From contig CABUUJ010000024.1 in NCBI GenBank assembly GCA_902494715.1, forward strand, positions 1-31,914: a stretch of DNA of 31,914 nucleotides, given 5' to 3'. Source of the stretch: an uncultured Collinsella sp. GTDB taxonomy: Bacteria; Actinomycetota; Coriobacteriia; Coriobacteriales; Coriobacteriaceae. How positions within the stretch are numbered: position 1 is the first letter of the stretch; each line of letters starts with the position of its first letter. The notes beneath the pieces were generated by a model. It did not search any database. It saw only the letters and a list, made by a program, of their open reading frames with translations, and was not told the DNA's origin. Positions 22,539 to 30,714 of the stretch are shown here, in pieces. The position numbers and the translations under genes are program-made.

Positions 22539-24302
22539 ATGGCAGATTCCACCACCGATTACAACAATCTAGATCCCTTGGGTGACGAGGCGGCGGTTGT
22601 CGATGAGGTCGATGCCGTCGTCTCGGGCGCTCGCAAGAAGCCGCGCGCTGTCGATATGGTCCCCGAGGAGCCCGACGCGATGGCGCCGGACGAGGAATAC
22701 CAGCTCACGCCGGCGGGTCGCCGCGAGCGCATCGGACAGATTGTTCGCCTGGTCAAAAAGTACCGCGTGTGGGATAACCTCACGCCGGTTCGTTTGCGCC
22801 GCCTGCTCGAGGAACTCGGCCCCATGTTCGTCAAGATGGGGCAGATTCTGGCCAACCGGTCCGAGATTCTGCCGCAACGCTTTTGCGACGAGCTGCGTCG
22901 TCTGCGCTCCGACGTGGAGCCTGTACCGTACGAGGTCGTACTCAGTTGTCTGGAAGAAGAATACGGCCTGCGCCTGGGGGAGATGTTCGATGCGATCGAC
23001 CCCAATCCGCTTGGTAGCGCATCGCTCGCGCAGGTGCACCGCGCTCGTCTGGTGACGGGTGAGGACGTGGCCGTCAAGGTGCAGCGCCCCGGTGCGCAGC
23101 AGGTTATGGCACAGGACATCGATATCATCCGCTCGGTGGTGCGTATCGTTTCCAAGTTCGTCAACACCGATCAATTCGTTGACCTGCACGGCGTAGTCGA
23201 GGAGTTGTGGACCTCGTTTCGCGAGGAGACCAACTTTTTGGCCGAGGCCAAAAACCTCAACGACTTCTACGAGTTCCATAAGAGCGTTCATGGCGTGACG
23301 TGCCCTAAATCCTATCTGGACCTGTGCACCGAGCACGTGGTGGTTATGGACTACGTCGACGGCATTTCGATCGCCGATCCTGAACGCTTGGTGGCCGAGG
23401 GCTATGACTTGGAAAAGATCGGTGCCGCGATTGTCGAGGACTACTCGACGCAGGTGCTCGACGACGGCTTTTTCCATGCCGACCCGCATGCGGGAAACAT
23501 CATTCTCAAGGACGGCATCGTTTACTTTATCGACTTGGGCATGGTCGGGCGTATGTCGAGTCACGACCGCGGTATCGTCAAGGACATGATTTTCGCCGTG
23601 GCCGAGGGTGACGTGCCCAAGCTCAAGGATTCGCTCATGCGCTTCGCCGTGACGCGTGGCGATTCGGCCGAGCTCGATCATTCAGCGTTTTTGTCCGACC
23701 TTGACTTTATCGTGGCTGACTTTGCGGGCCTTGACCTGAAGGATCTGGATATCGGCGAGTTTTTGACCTCGCTGTTAAACCTCGCGCGTAAGAATGATGT
23801 TGAGCTGCCGAGCGTGGTGACGATGTTCGCGCGCGGCATGGTGACGCTCGAGGGTTTGTTGACCGAGTACATGCCCAACGTCAACATGATCCAGATCATC
23901 CAAACGCACATTAAAAACGAGAAAAGCACCTATGCGCGCGTGCGTGATATGGGACGCGATCTTGCCGCGAGCAGCTATCGCGCGGCAAAAGGCTCGCTCG
24001 AGGCGGCCGAGTATCTGGGCTTGGCTTCGCGCATGCTTACGCGCGGCCAGCTTAAGGTAAACACGCAGATCATGAGCAGCGATAAGGCGCTGCGACAGCT
24101 AGGTGGGATTATCGACCGCATGTCGATGGCAATTGTGATCGCCGGTCTGTTTATCGGTTCGTCGGTGGTGTACTACGCGCGCATCGAGCCGGTTGTGTTT
24201 GGTATCCCGGTCATTGGCTTTATGGGCTACGTGAGCGCGCTGGTGCTGGCGCTTATGCTGGGCCGCAATATCTGGCTCAACAGTCACGGCGGCAGGCACT
24301 AG
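22539..24302 (+). CDS. UbiB/AarF/ABC1-family atypical kinase-like protein
   Basis: UbiB-family proteins are membrane-bound atypical kinases or ATPases linked to quinone or isoprenoid lipid handling. This 587-residue protein has the KxGQ motif (K99-M-G-Q102), the Ala-rich nucleotide loop LGSASLAQVH, VAVKVQRP for the ATP lysine, the catalytic loop DPHAGN (315-320) and DLG (332-334). Two transmembrane helices end the protein (about 528-580). An acidic disordered segment (1-55) precedes the conserved core. All catalytic motifs are intact. Because related anaerobes are fermentative, its lipid target is uncertain. The phasin-like partner upstream may assist it at the membrane. Confidence 0.92.
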   Translation: MADSTTDYNNLDPLGDEAAVVDEVDAVVSGARKKPRAVDMVPEEPDAMAPDEEYQLTPAGRRERIGQIVRLVKKYRVWDNLTPVRLRRLLEELGPMFVKMGQILANRSEILPQRFCDELRRLRSDVEPVPYEVVLSCLEEEYGLRLGEMFDAIDPNPLGSASLAQVHRARLVTGEDVAVKVQRPGAQQVMAQDIDIIRSVVRIVSKFVNTDQFVDLHGVVEELWTSFREETNFLAEAKNLNDFYEFHKSVHGVTCPKSYLDLCTEHVVVMDYVDGISIADPERLVAEGYDLEKIGAAIVEDYSTQVLDDGFFHADPHAGNIILKDGIVYFIDLGMVGRMSSHDRGIVKDMIFAVAEGDVPKLKDSLMRFAVTRGDSAELDHSAFLSDLDFIVADFAGLDLKDLDIGEFLTSLLNLARKNDVELPSVVTMFARGMVTLEGLLTEYMPNVNMIQIIQTHIKNEKSTYARVRDMGRDLAASSYRAAKGSLEAAEYLGLASRMLTRGQLKVNTQIMSSDKALRQLGGIIDRMSMAIVIAGLFIGSSVVYYARIEPVVFGIPVIGFMGYVSALVLALMLGRNIWLNSHGGRH

Positions 24303-24353
24303 AGGCTGCGGCCGTCACCGCATTTTCCTATCGCAAACAATAGCTTTTACCTT

Positions 24354-24381
24354 GGGCTTCGCCTGCGTGCGAGGCCCTTTT
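24354..24381 (+). terminator. intrinsic terminator of the UbiB gene
   Basis: GGGCTTCGC (24354-24362), loop CTGCGT, GCGAGGCCC (24369-24377) with one G-U pair, then TTTT. Its T-run merges with the -35 box of the next promoter. Confidence 0.85.
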
Positions 24382-24422
24382 GCGTGATACCATTTTGACG
24401 GTAATAATCGATGGCCTAGATG
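24380..24422 (+). promoter_or_regulatory. promoter region of the B12-riboswitch operon
   Basis: Two overlapping options exist: TTGCGT (24380-24385) with TAATAA (24402-24407), 16-bp spacer; or TTGACG (24395-24400) with TAGATG (24417-24422), 16-bp spacer. Confidence 0.5.
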
Positions 24423-24590
24423 GTGGTGCGGAGACGCACGAATGCGCGGTTATCCTGCGCATTTGGGAGAATCGGGGTGCAAGTCCCCGGCTGTACCAGT
24501 AACCGTAATTCCTCTTGGCTCGGGATGCTCGCGTCGCAGATCGGACGACGTGCCCGAGTCGTTAAGGTTAAGTCGGATCGCCTCCCGTCT
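24420..24590 (+). promoter_or_regulatory. cobalamin riboswitch
   Basis: The core reads GGGGTGCAAGTCCCCGGCTG (24475-24494) followed by TACCAGTAACCGTAA, matching the conserved GGTGcAAgtCC...GCtGt-CC-gtAACcGT centre of cobalamin riboswitches. Upstream are hairpins GTGCG-GAGA-CGCAC (24427-24440) and AATGCGC/GCGCATT. Downstream GCTCGGG (24518-24524) pairs with CCCGAGT (24553-24559), and AAGTCGGATCGCC (24570-24582) fits a divergent B12 box. High corrinoid should switch the downstream genes off. A hairpin at about 24591-24626 may be the expression platform. Confidence 0.85.
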
Positions 24591-24626
24591 TGCATGCGGC
24601 TGCGGCTTTTGCCGCCGGTGTGCATA
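24591..24626 (+). promoter_or_regulatory. possible expression-platform hairpin
   Basis: TGCATGC pairs with the GTGTGCA end and GCGGC with GCCGC around a TTTT loop. No T-run follows, so it more likely controls translation or is an alternative fold. Confidence 0.4.
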
Positions 24627-24732
24627 GGGCTCTGGAGGGAAGGGGGTCCCGATGGGGGAACTCGAGCGCAACATGCGCGATGACGTGGGGCAGTCTCAAG
24701 GCAACGCTCCAAGTACAGACAGTAGGAGACAA

Positions 24733-26463
24733 ATGGATATGTTTGAGGACGAGCGCCAGCGCGTCTCGCATCGCCGTGGCGCGATTGCGCGCGATGTAGC
24801 CAAGCGCGGCCTGGTGGCATTCCTGGCCTTCGCGATGGCCTTTGGCACCACGCCGGCTCAGCTGTGGGCCGAGGGCGCTGGGGGCATTGCCGAGGCTGTG
24901 GCTCAGGCTGCGACGCCGGGCGAGGACGCAGCGCTTGCGGGCGGTACCGCTGAGCAGAGCGGCGCCGAGGTTTCGGATTCTGGGAGCGCGTCTGCAACTA
25001 GTGTCGCCACAACTGAGGCGGCAACTGGCGACGAAGGCTCGGCGACGGGGGAGAGCCCTGCCACGAGCGAGCAGTCTTCGACGGCATCCGCTGGCCAAGC
25101 AGGATCTGCCGCCGCGGCTGCCATCCAGACAGAGAACCCGACAGAAACCGGCGATGTCGCCAAGAAGCAGGTCGAGGTCTCGTTCTCGATTATCGGCACC
25201 GATGCCGACGGCAAGGCTCAGACCTGGGTGGCACCCACGCAGCTCAAGCTCGACGAGGGCGCGACGGCTGCGGATGCCTTCGTTAAGCTGCAGCAGAAGA
25301 CGGGCTTCAAGGCAGACTACGATCCGAACACGGCATACGGTTTCTACCTCAAAAGCATCACATCCCCGAGCGATGGCCGTACGCTTGCCTTCGATCCGAC
25401 GACTTATGCCTTCTGGCAGCTGTTCGTCGACGGCGCGTCTTCCTCGGTTGGCGCGAGCAGCGTCAAGCTCACCCAGGGGCAGAAGATTGAGTTTGCCTAT
25501 ACGGCTGGTAGCTCGTCCCCTGTCGTTAAAGACCAGGTTGCCGCAAATGTGACCGTCATTGGTCGCGATGCCCAGGGCAAGACTCAGACTTGGGTCGATA
25601 ATGCGCAGTATGTGGTGACGTCCGGTTCGAGCGCGCTTGATCTTACGAAGGTCGCACTCGAGGCGAACGACATTGACGCCGTTGCTGCGGGCTCCTTCAT
25701 TCTGAGCCTTAAGTACAACGGTGTTGAGCTGGGTACGCCCCAAGATTATTCGACCTATTGGCAGCTGTTCATCAACGGCAAGTCGAGTGACTATACGGCG
25801 GACAATGTCACCATCCATGCCGGCGATACCGTCACGTGGTTCTACGGTGGCTGGGGCGACCAGTTGCCGTCCGATTCTGTCCATGCTTCTGTTCAGGTTC
25901 TCGGTAAGGACAAGGACGGCAAGCAGCAGGTTTGGGCTTCGACGGGTCAGACGAGTCTCAAGGCAGGCTCCACTGCCAAGGATCTCCTTGAGCAGGTCGG
26001 CCTTACTCTCGATGCTGGCGAATCGTCTTGGGGCTGGTTCCTCAACGGCATTTATTCGCCCTTCGATGGTAAGTCCTATTGTGGCTATGATGCTGCGACC
26101 AATAGCTATTGGCGCTTCTACGTAAATGGCAAGTTCGCCGACGTTGGCGCCGGTGCCTACAAGCTCCAGGAGGGTGACGCCGTCACCTTTATGTATGGTG
26201 CTGACGCCGATGCCCTCCCCGGTCAGGTGCTTGGATCCGCCGATGTTATCGGTCCCGATGTCAACGGGAACAATACGCGTTGGGGCACGGCAAGCAATGT
26301 TTCTCTGCCCGAAGGCTCCACGGCCCAGAACCTTATTGAGGCAGTTCTGAAGGCCAAGGGCGTTGCGTACAACGGCTCCCAGAGTGGTGAGTACTGGTTC
26401 CTGAATTCCATTACTTCGCCGTTCGATCACAAGCCGTATGGTTGGGATGCTGCGACCAATTAA
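24733..26463 (+). CDS. DUF4430 multidomain surface protein, N-terminal part ending at an in-frame TAA
   Basis: The protein has a signal peptide after a long basic start (GLVAFLAFAMAFGTTPAQLWA), a Ser/Thr/Ala-rich spacer, then tandem DUF4430 domains, the transcobalamin-like fold that binds corrinoids or other ligands. Three are complete (about 25170-25505, 25537-25870, 25882-26220); the fourth is cut by TAA at 26461-26463. The equivalent place in domain 3 reads AAT-AGC-TAT-TGG, whereas here it is AAT-TAA-TAT-TGG. The same frame continues for 693 codons, so this is a nonsense mutation of one 1269-codon gene or a sequence error. ATG 24733 follows TAGGAGA; ATG 24652 has AAGGGGG but the codons between (AGG, AGA) look non-coding. 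As it stands the product would be secreted without an anchor. Confidence 0.8.
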   Translation: MDMFEDERQRVSHRRGAIARDVAKRGLVAFLAFAMAFGTTPAQLWAEGAGGIAEAVAQAATPGEDAALAGGTAEQSGAEVSDSGSASATSVATTEAATGDEGSATGESPATSEQSSTASAGQAGSAAAAAIQTENPTETGDVAKKQVEVSFSIIGTDADGKAQTWVAPTQLKLDEGATAADAFVKLQQKTGFKADYDPNTAYGFYLKSITSPSDGRTLAFDPTTYAFWQLFVDGASSSVGASSVKLTQGQKIEFAYTAGSSSPVVKDQVAANVTVIGRDAQGKTQTWVDNAQYVVTSGSSALDLTKVALEANDIDAVAAGSFILSLKYNGVELGTPQDYSTYWQLFINGKSSDYTADNVTIHAGDTVTWFYGGWGDQLPSDSVHASVQVLGKDKDGKQQVWASTGQTSLKAGSTAKDLLEQVGLTLDAGESSWGWFLNGIYSPFDGKSYCGYDAATNSYWRFYVNGKFADVGAGAYKLQEGDAVTFMYGADADALPGQVLGSADVIGPDVNGNNTRWGTASNVSLPEGSTAQNLIEAVLKAKGVAYNGSQSGEYWFLNSITSPFDHKPYGWDAATN

Positions 26464-28542
26464 TATTGGCATCTGTATATCAACGGAGAGCCCTCCTTAC
26501 TCTGCGCCAATCAGATTACGCTCAAGAGCGGCGATAAGGTCACGCTTGCCTATACCACCGATAATTCTCCCATGCCCGATCCCGACAAGATTGTCGTGGA
26601 TCCGAGCGCGACGACTCCTGATTGGGATGCCGAGTGGGCCGGCTACGGCAACAGTGGCAACGGTTCGACCGTAACGGATGCCAAGACGCCTGCGCAGGCC
26701 GCCGGTCTTAAGTGGGCCTTCGATTGGAAGGCCGAGTCTGGTCAGCAGTATGCCAACTGCAGCGAGCCTGTCATTGCTAACGGCTTTGTGTACATCGCGA
26801 CCGAGAACGAGCTCATTAAGATCGATTCGTCCACGGGCAAAAAGGTTGCCTCTGCGCCGCTTGCCTCCAAGGTGAGCTATACCTCTCGTCCGATCTATAC
26901 CAATGGCCTTATCATCGTTCCGCTCAACGGCGGTGCGGTCCAGGCGATTACTGCAGACAAGCTGATCTGCAAGTGGCTGACGCCTGGTTTGACGGACTTG
27001 ACGCAGAGCTCCTGCACCGTCGTTTCGGACGGCGAGTACGTCTATGTAGGCTCGGTCGATATTTCGTATGACGAGAATTACAACGCGACCTACGGCAACG
27101 GCTCCTTTGCGCGCATTAAGATTGCCACGGGCGAAGTTTCTTGGCAGAACATCGACCCTGCCGAGGGCTATTACTGGACTGGTGCGGCTTTGACGGATAA
27201 GTATGCCATCGTTCCTACGAGCGCGGGTACGCTTAAGTGCATTGATAAGACGACGGGCGATGTCGTTTCGACCATGAAGCTCGGCGCTGTCGCAAATGCC
27301 GATTGCATTGCCGATCCGTCCAATGGTTCGACCTTCTATCAGATGACGCACGACGGAAAGCTCCATGTGATTTCGCTTTCGGCGAAGGGCGTGCTGAGTG
27401 AACAGAAGACGGTTGATCTGGGCCTTACGAATAATCTGAGCGCCCCTGCGGTGTCTGGTGACAATCTGATTGTCGGCGGACAGACGGCTACTGGCTCTGC
27501 TCTGGTTCTCTATAACCTGAAGACGGGTAAGACCACGATGGTCGCTGCTGCCGACGGCAAGGCACTGCCGGCTGGCCTCAACGGTATTGCTGCTACTCCG
27601 CTGGTGAGTGTTCAGGGCGGCAAGACCTATGTGTACTTCACCGTTAACAGCGCGGATAGCAAGGATTACGTCAACTACTCTGCTGGTGGTGGCGTGTATC
27701 GCTATACGCTCGGCGATGCAGAGGCGACGCAGATTTATGATGCGGCTGGCCATTACCAGTACTGTGACTCTCCGGTCATTGCCGATGCTTCTGGCAATCT
27801 CTACTACATCAATGATTCGGGCACGCTGTTTAAACTTGGAGCTGTCGAGTCTTGGACGGTTGCCTTTAACTCCAACGGCGGGTCTGCTTGCGACACTAAG
27901 TTTGTTGCTACGGCCGATGGCAAGCTGGTCAAGCCGGCCGATCCGACGCGCGATGGCTACACTTTCGGCGGTTGGTATACCGATGAGGCTTGCACGCAGG
28001 CGTATGACTTTAGCACGCCGGTGACGGCCGATCTGACGCTGTATGCCAAGTGGACCAAGAATGCCGTTAACCCTGGCGGTAATGGCGGCGCTGGTTCGAA
28101 TGGCGGCGGCGGTTCTGGTACCGGTACTGGTTCCGGCACTGGCGCTGGCACTGGCACGGGTTCCGGCTCCGGCTCGAAGGGCGGCGCTGTCGCCCCGGGT
28201 CATAAGCCGACGACCAAGACGACGGTGTCGACCAAGACCGAGACCAAGGACAACAAGTCCGACAAGAAGGACTCCGATAAGTCCGATAAGAAGGACGAGA
28301 AGAAGTCTGACAAGAAGTCTGACAAGAAGTCTGACAGGAAGGACGGCAAGTCCGACAAGAAGTCCGACAAGAAGTCCGATTCCAAGTCCGATACGGGTGC
28401 TGCTTCTACGACCACTGCTAAGAAGTCCTCTAGTGCTTCCGAGCAGGAGACTGGCACCAACCCGCTCGCCATTGTTGGCGTTGCCGCCGGCGTCATCGGT
28501 CTCGCCATCGTCGGCGTGTTCGTGTTCACCAAACGTCGGTAG
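26464..28542 (+). pseudogene. C-terminal part of the interrupted DUF4430/PQQ-propeller surface protein
   Basis: This continues the previous frame directly after TAA. It starts with the rest of DUF4430 domain 4 (YWHLYINGEP). A PQQ-like beta-propeller follows (about 26695-27850), with repeats such as GFVYIATENELIKIDSSTG. Next is an InlB/Flg_new-type domain (27853-28060, DGYTFGGWYTDEACTQAYDF), a Gly/Ser/Thr linker, a Lys/Asp/Ser repeat, one transmembrane helix (28459-28530) and a KRR stop-transfer end. No LPxTG motif was found. The first internal ATG (26572) has no ribosome site and no signal peptide, so the fragment is probably not made separately. With the stop repaired, the whole would be a wall-spanning membrane-anchored corrinoid-binding protein. 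The next gene starts within ten bases. Confidence 0.75.
28250..28400 (+). repeat. in-gene 12-bp repeats encoding Lys/Ser/Asp tract
   Basis: Near-tandem units of GACAAGAAGTCT and GACAAGAAGTCC encode DKKS repeats before the membrane anchor. Such tracts span the cell wall and can change length by slippage. Confidence 0.7.
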
Positions 28543-28551
28543 GTGAGGGTT

Positions 28552-29454
28552 GTGTCCAATAAATCCAAGGACGCTGACCCCAAGCAACCAGATTCCTCGT
28601 TCATTCAGTTCGACGATGCAAAGCAACAGGGCGCCGCTTCGGCGGCGTCCGCCTCTCGTCGCAAGGCGCTCCTTGGCGTTCTTGCTGCCGCGTGCACCAT
28701 TCTGATCGTCGTCTCGCTGGGCTTCGTCCATCCTTCCGAGAGCGGCGCCTGGTCCATTGACTGGATCGTTCAGACCGTGACGGGGGAGAGCGTCGTCGCC
28801 AAGGACACCAAGGGGTCTGGCTCGTCTGCCGCTTCGGGCGAGGCTAGTTCCAAGGATTCCAAATCTTCGAATGATGCAAAAGACGAGCCCAAGGGTTCGA
28901 ACGACGCCAAGGACGATTCCGAGTCTTCAAACAAGGAATCGGACAAAAACTCGGATAGCAAGAAGTCCGAGGACCGGGGCGGCAAGAAGTCTGGCGATAA
29001 ATCCGCTGCCCAAAATACGGGAGCCGGTGATACTTCCAATGCGTCTGGCGGTGCTTCTTCGGGCGGTGGCCAGTCGTCTGATGGAGCCTCATCCTCTAAT
29101 GGTGGAAATGCCTCCTCGGGCAGCCAAAGCGGCTCACAGGAGTCCAACTACGTTACGGTGACGGTTTCGGTCACATCGAGCGCTGTGGGCAATCCCGTGT
29201 CCTCTGGCGGCACCTTTACCTTTAACGAAGGCGCCACCGTTTACGATGCCCTGTGCGCGCTGGGCCTTTCTGTCAACGCACATGGCTCGTCGTACGGTAC
29301 GTATGTCTCCGCGATTGGTGGTTTGGCCGAGAAACAGTACGGCGGCACGAGCGGCTGGATGTACTCCGTCAACGGCGCAACGCCCATGACGGCCTGCAGT
29401 AACTACGTTCTCTCCAATGGCGACAACGTCGTTTGGTATTACGTAACGGGCTAG
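28552..29454 (+). CDS. membrane-anchored DUF4430 protein
   Basis: The 300-residue protein has a short cytoplasmic start, one transmembrane helix (about 39-59, KALLGVLAAACTILIVVSLG), a long Ser/Asp/Lys/Gly-rich wall-spanning linker (about 85-198) and one C-terminal DUF4430 domain (about 199-300). The domain contains TVYDALCALGLSV and GTSGWMYSVNG. It would hold the ligand-binding domain at the cell surface. It follows the interrupted gene by nine bases and shares the riboswitch. GTG 28552 is chosen because GGTGAGG lies just upstream; GTG 28543 is the alternative. A strong terminator follows, so no transporter genes belong to this operon. Confidence 0.85.
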   Translation: MSNKSKDADPKQPDSSFIQFDDAKQQGAASAASASRRKALLGVLAAACTILIVVSLGFVHPSESGAWSIDWIVQTVTGESVVAKDTKGSGSSAASGEASSKDSKSSNDAKDEPKGSNDAKDDSESSNKESDKNSDSKKSEDRGGKKSGDKSAAQNTGAGDTSNASGGASSGGGQSSDGASSSNGGNASSGSQSGSQESNYVTVTVSVTSSAVGNPVSSGGTFTFNEGATVYDALCALGLSVNAHGSSYGTYVSAIGGLAEKQYGGTSGWMYSVNGATPMTACSNYVLSNGDNVVWYYVTG

Positions 29455-29476
29455 AGGCCTCGACATAGCGCGCCAG

Positions 29477-29514
29477 ACGGGCGGTTCGGACCAACATCCG
29501 GACCGCCCGTTTTT
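29477..29514 (+). terminator. intrinsic terminator of the DUF4430 operon
   Basis: A 14-bp stem, ACGGGCGGTTCGGA (29477-29490) with TCCGGACCGCCCGT (29497-29510), one G-U pair, then TTTT. Confidence 0.92.
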
Positions 29515-29550
29515 CATGCGAATGGGACTGGATCGCCGGGTCTCTCTGCA

Positions 29551-29587
29551 AACAAAAAACCGGTTGGAACGGTAATTCCAACCGGTT
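29551..29587 (-). terminator. intrinsic terminator of the GtrA-like gene
   Basis: Perfect 12-bp stem AACCGGTTGGAA (29558-29569) with TTCCAACCGGTT (29576-29587). On the minus strand TTTTTTGTTT follows. Confidence 0.92.
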
Positions 29588-29613
29588 ATACATTCAAGCA
29601 AATAGTGAATCGA

Positions 29614-30021
29614 CTACGACCGTGCGCCCTCGAGGAAGAAGCGACGGCTAAAGTAGTTGTACCAGGTGACCAGGAACGTTGCGATGGCCTTCATGGCCTG
29701 GTAGCCGATGCTCAAAAATGTGACGCCCACAAACATGTACAGGTCGTTGAGGCCCAAACCAATCACCGACAGGATGGTGAAGATCGTGAACTCGCGCTTG
29801 CGGCTCATGCCCTCGCGATGGTCGAACACGTACTTCATGCTGAGCCAGTAGTTGACCACGACGGACGTGATAAACGAGATCGTGGTGCTCATCAAAAAGT
29901 CGAGGTGGAACAGCTCGACGAGTGCAATGAGCATACCCCAGTCGATGCCAAAGGAAATAAGACCCACGACAGCGAACTTGAGGAACTGCTTGGTATGAGG
30001 TTGTGCCAGTGCCTTGCGCAC
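29614..30021 (-). CDS. GtrA-family membrane protein (copy 2)
   Basis: GtrA-like proteins are small four-helix membrane proteins thought to flip undecaprenyl-linked sugars for glycosylation of surface polymers. This 135-residue copy has the typical start QFLKFAVVGLISFGIDW, four transmembrane helices, the loop NYWLSMKYVFDHREGMSRKREF and the basic end SRRFFLEGARS. The start is GTG 30021, since no other start codon lies in frame back to the upstream stop; its ribosome site is weak. It is similar to the gene upstream and probably arose by duplication. A hairpin between them (30173-30216) suggests separate control. Confidence 0.88.
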   Translation of the reverse strand: MRKALAQPHTKQFLKFAVVGLISFGIDWGMLIALVELFHLDFLMSTTISFITSVVVNYWLSMKYVFDHREGMSRKREFTIFTILSVIGLGLNDLYMFVGVTFLSIGYQAMKAIATFLVTWYNYFSRRFFLEGARS

Positions 30022-30172
30022 GTAATCACATCCAATGCGTTGACGAATCGAGCAGAGGATACTTTAGAGCTTTTGCAAGGGAAACGTAAGGGCTTTACCA
30101 AGAACTATACGAACTCGCCAAATATTCAAGAGGTAATCCGCAAACGTTGCAAATCTTACCGTAAACGAGCAA

Positions 30173-30216
30173 GGCCCACGAACAACGCAGCGCTCGACGC
30201 ATGTCGTTCGTGGGCC
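30173..30216 (-). terminator. long hairpin after the first GtrA-like gene
   Basis: Arms GGCCCACGAACAAC (30173-30186) and GTCGTTCGTGGGCC (30203-30216) pair over 14 bp with one G-U. Only a weak TTGCTCGTTT follows on the minus strand. Confidence 0.6.
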
Positions 30217-30240
30217 CCGTAGTGCAACGGGGAGGCCAGG

Positions 30241-30636
30241 CTACTTGGTCTCGTCGCCCTCCAGGAAGATCTTTCGGGTCACAAAGTTGTAGACCATAAC
30301 AAGCGCGGTGGCGCAAATCTTGGCGATATTGGCCTCGAGCCCCAGGCCGGCGTTGAGCGCCAGCACGATACCGTCGTTGAGTGCCAAGCCAATAACGGAC
30401 AACACGACAAAGATGATGAACTCGCGGCGGCGGCTCATGCCCTCCTTGTGTGCAAATACGTATTTCATGCTCGCGACGTAGTTAAAGATGAGCGAGACGA
30501 TAAAGCCACTGGTGTTGGCGATCAGGATATTGAGGCCCAGGCCGTAGTGGAGCAGATTCATGATGCCAAAGTCGATGACGGTGGCAATGACGCCGACGAC
30601 GCCAAACTTCATGATCTGCGCAAGGAGCTTTTGCAT
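30241..30636 (-). CDS. GtrA-family membrane protein (copy 1)
   Basis: This 131-residue four-helix protein of the GtrA family has the same build as its neighbour: IMKFGVVGVIATVIDFGIMN, then NYVASMKYVFAHKEGMSRRREF, ending TRKIFLEGDETK. The start ATG 30636 aligns with the start of the other copy and follows AGGCAGG. A TTG at 30699 would add 21 residues that do not look like this family. It follows the fructose-bisphosphatase gene by 78 bp on the same strand, with a small GC hairpin between, and could be in its transcript. The lipid-linked sugar substrate is unknown; no glycosyltransferase is in view. Confidence 0.88.
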   Translation of the reverse strand: MQKLLAQIMKFGVVGVIATVIDFGIMNLLHYGLGLNILIANTSGFIVSLIFNYVASMKYVFAHKEGMSRRREFIIFVVLSVIGLALNDGIVLALNAGLGLEANIAKICATALVMVYNFVTRKIFLEGDETK

Positions 30637-30714
30637 GGTACCTGCCTTAGGGTGGCGCTGGGGCGCCGCGGGGATGACAAACTCAGCAAGTTTAGCCAAT
30701 CCCCGCAGGCGGGG

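Noticed and set aside
24652..24732. Upstream ATG 24652 as start of the DUF4430 gene
   Set aside because: It has a purine-rich stretch before it, but the 27 codons include rare AGG/AGA and would put a very long segment before the signal peptide; ATG 24733 has its own TAGGAGA site.
26461..26463. Programmed stop-codon readthrough or recoding at TAA
   Set aside because: TAA is not a known selenocysteine or pyrrolysine codon and no recoding structure was seen; nonsense mutation or sequence error is simpler.
28250..28400. CRISPR-like repeats
   Set aside because: The 12-bp units are contiguous, in frame and encode DKKS; there are no spacers.
24568..28731. Two long minus-strand ORFs (634 and 744 codons) opposite the DUF4430 genes
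   Set aside because: Composition is Arg/Gly/Ile-biased as expected for the reverse of repetitive coding DNA; the plus-strand domains are clear.
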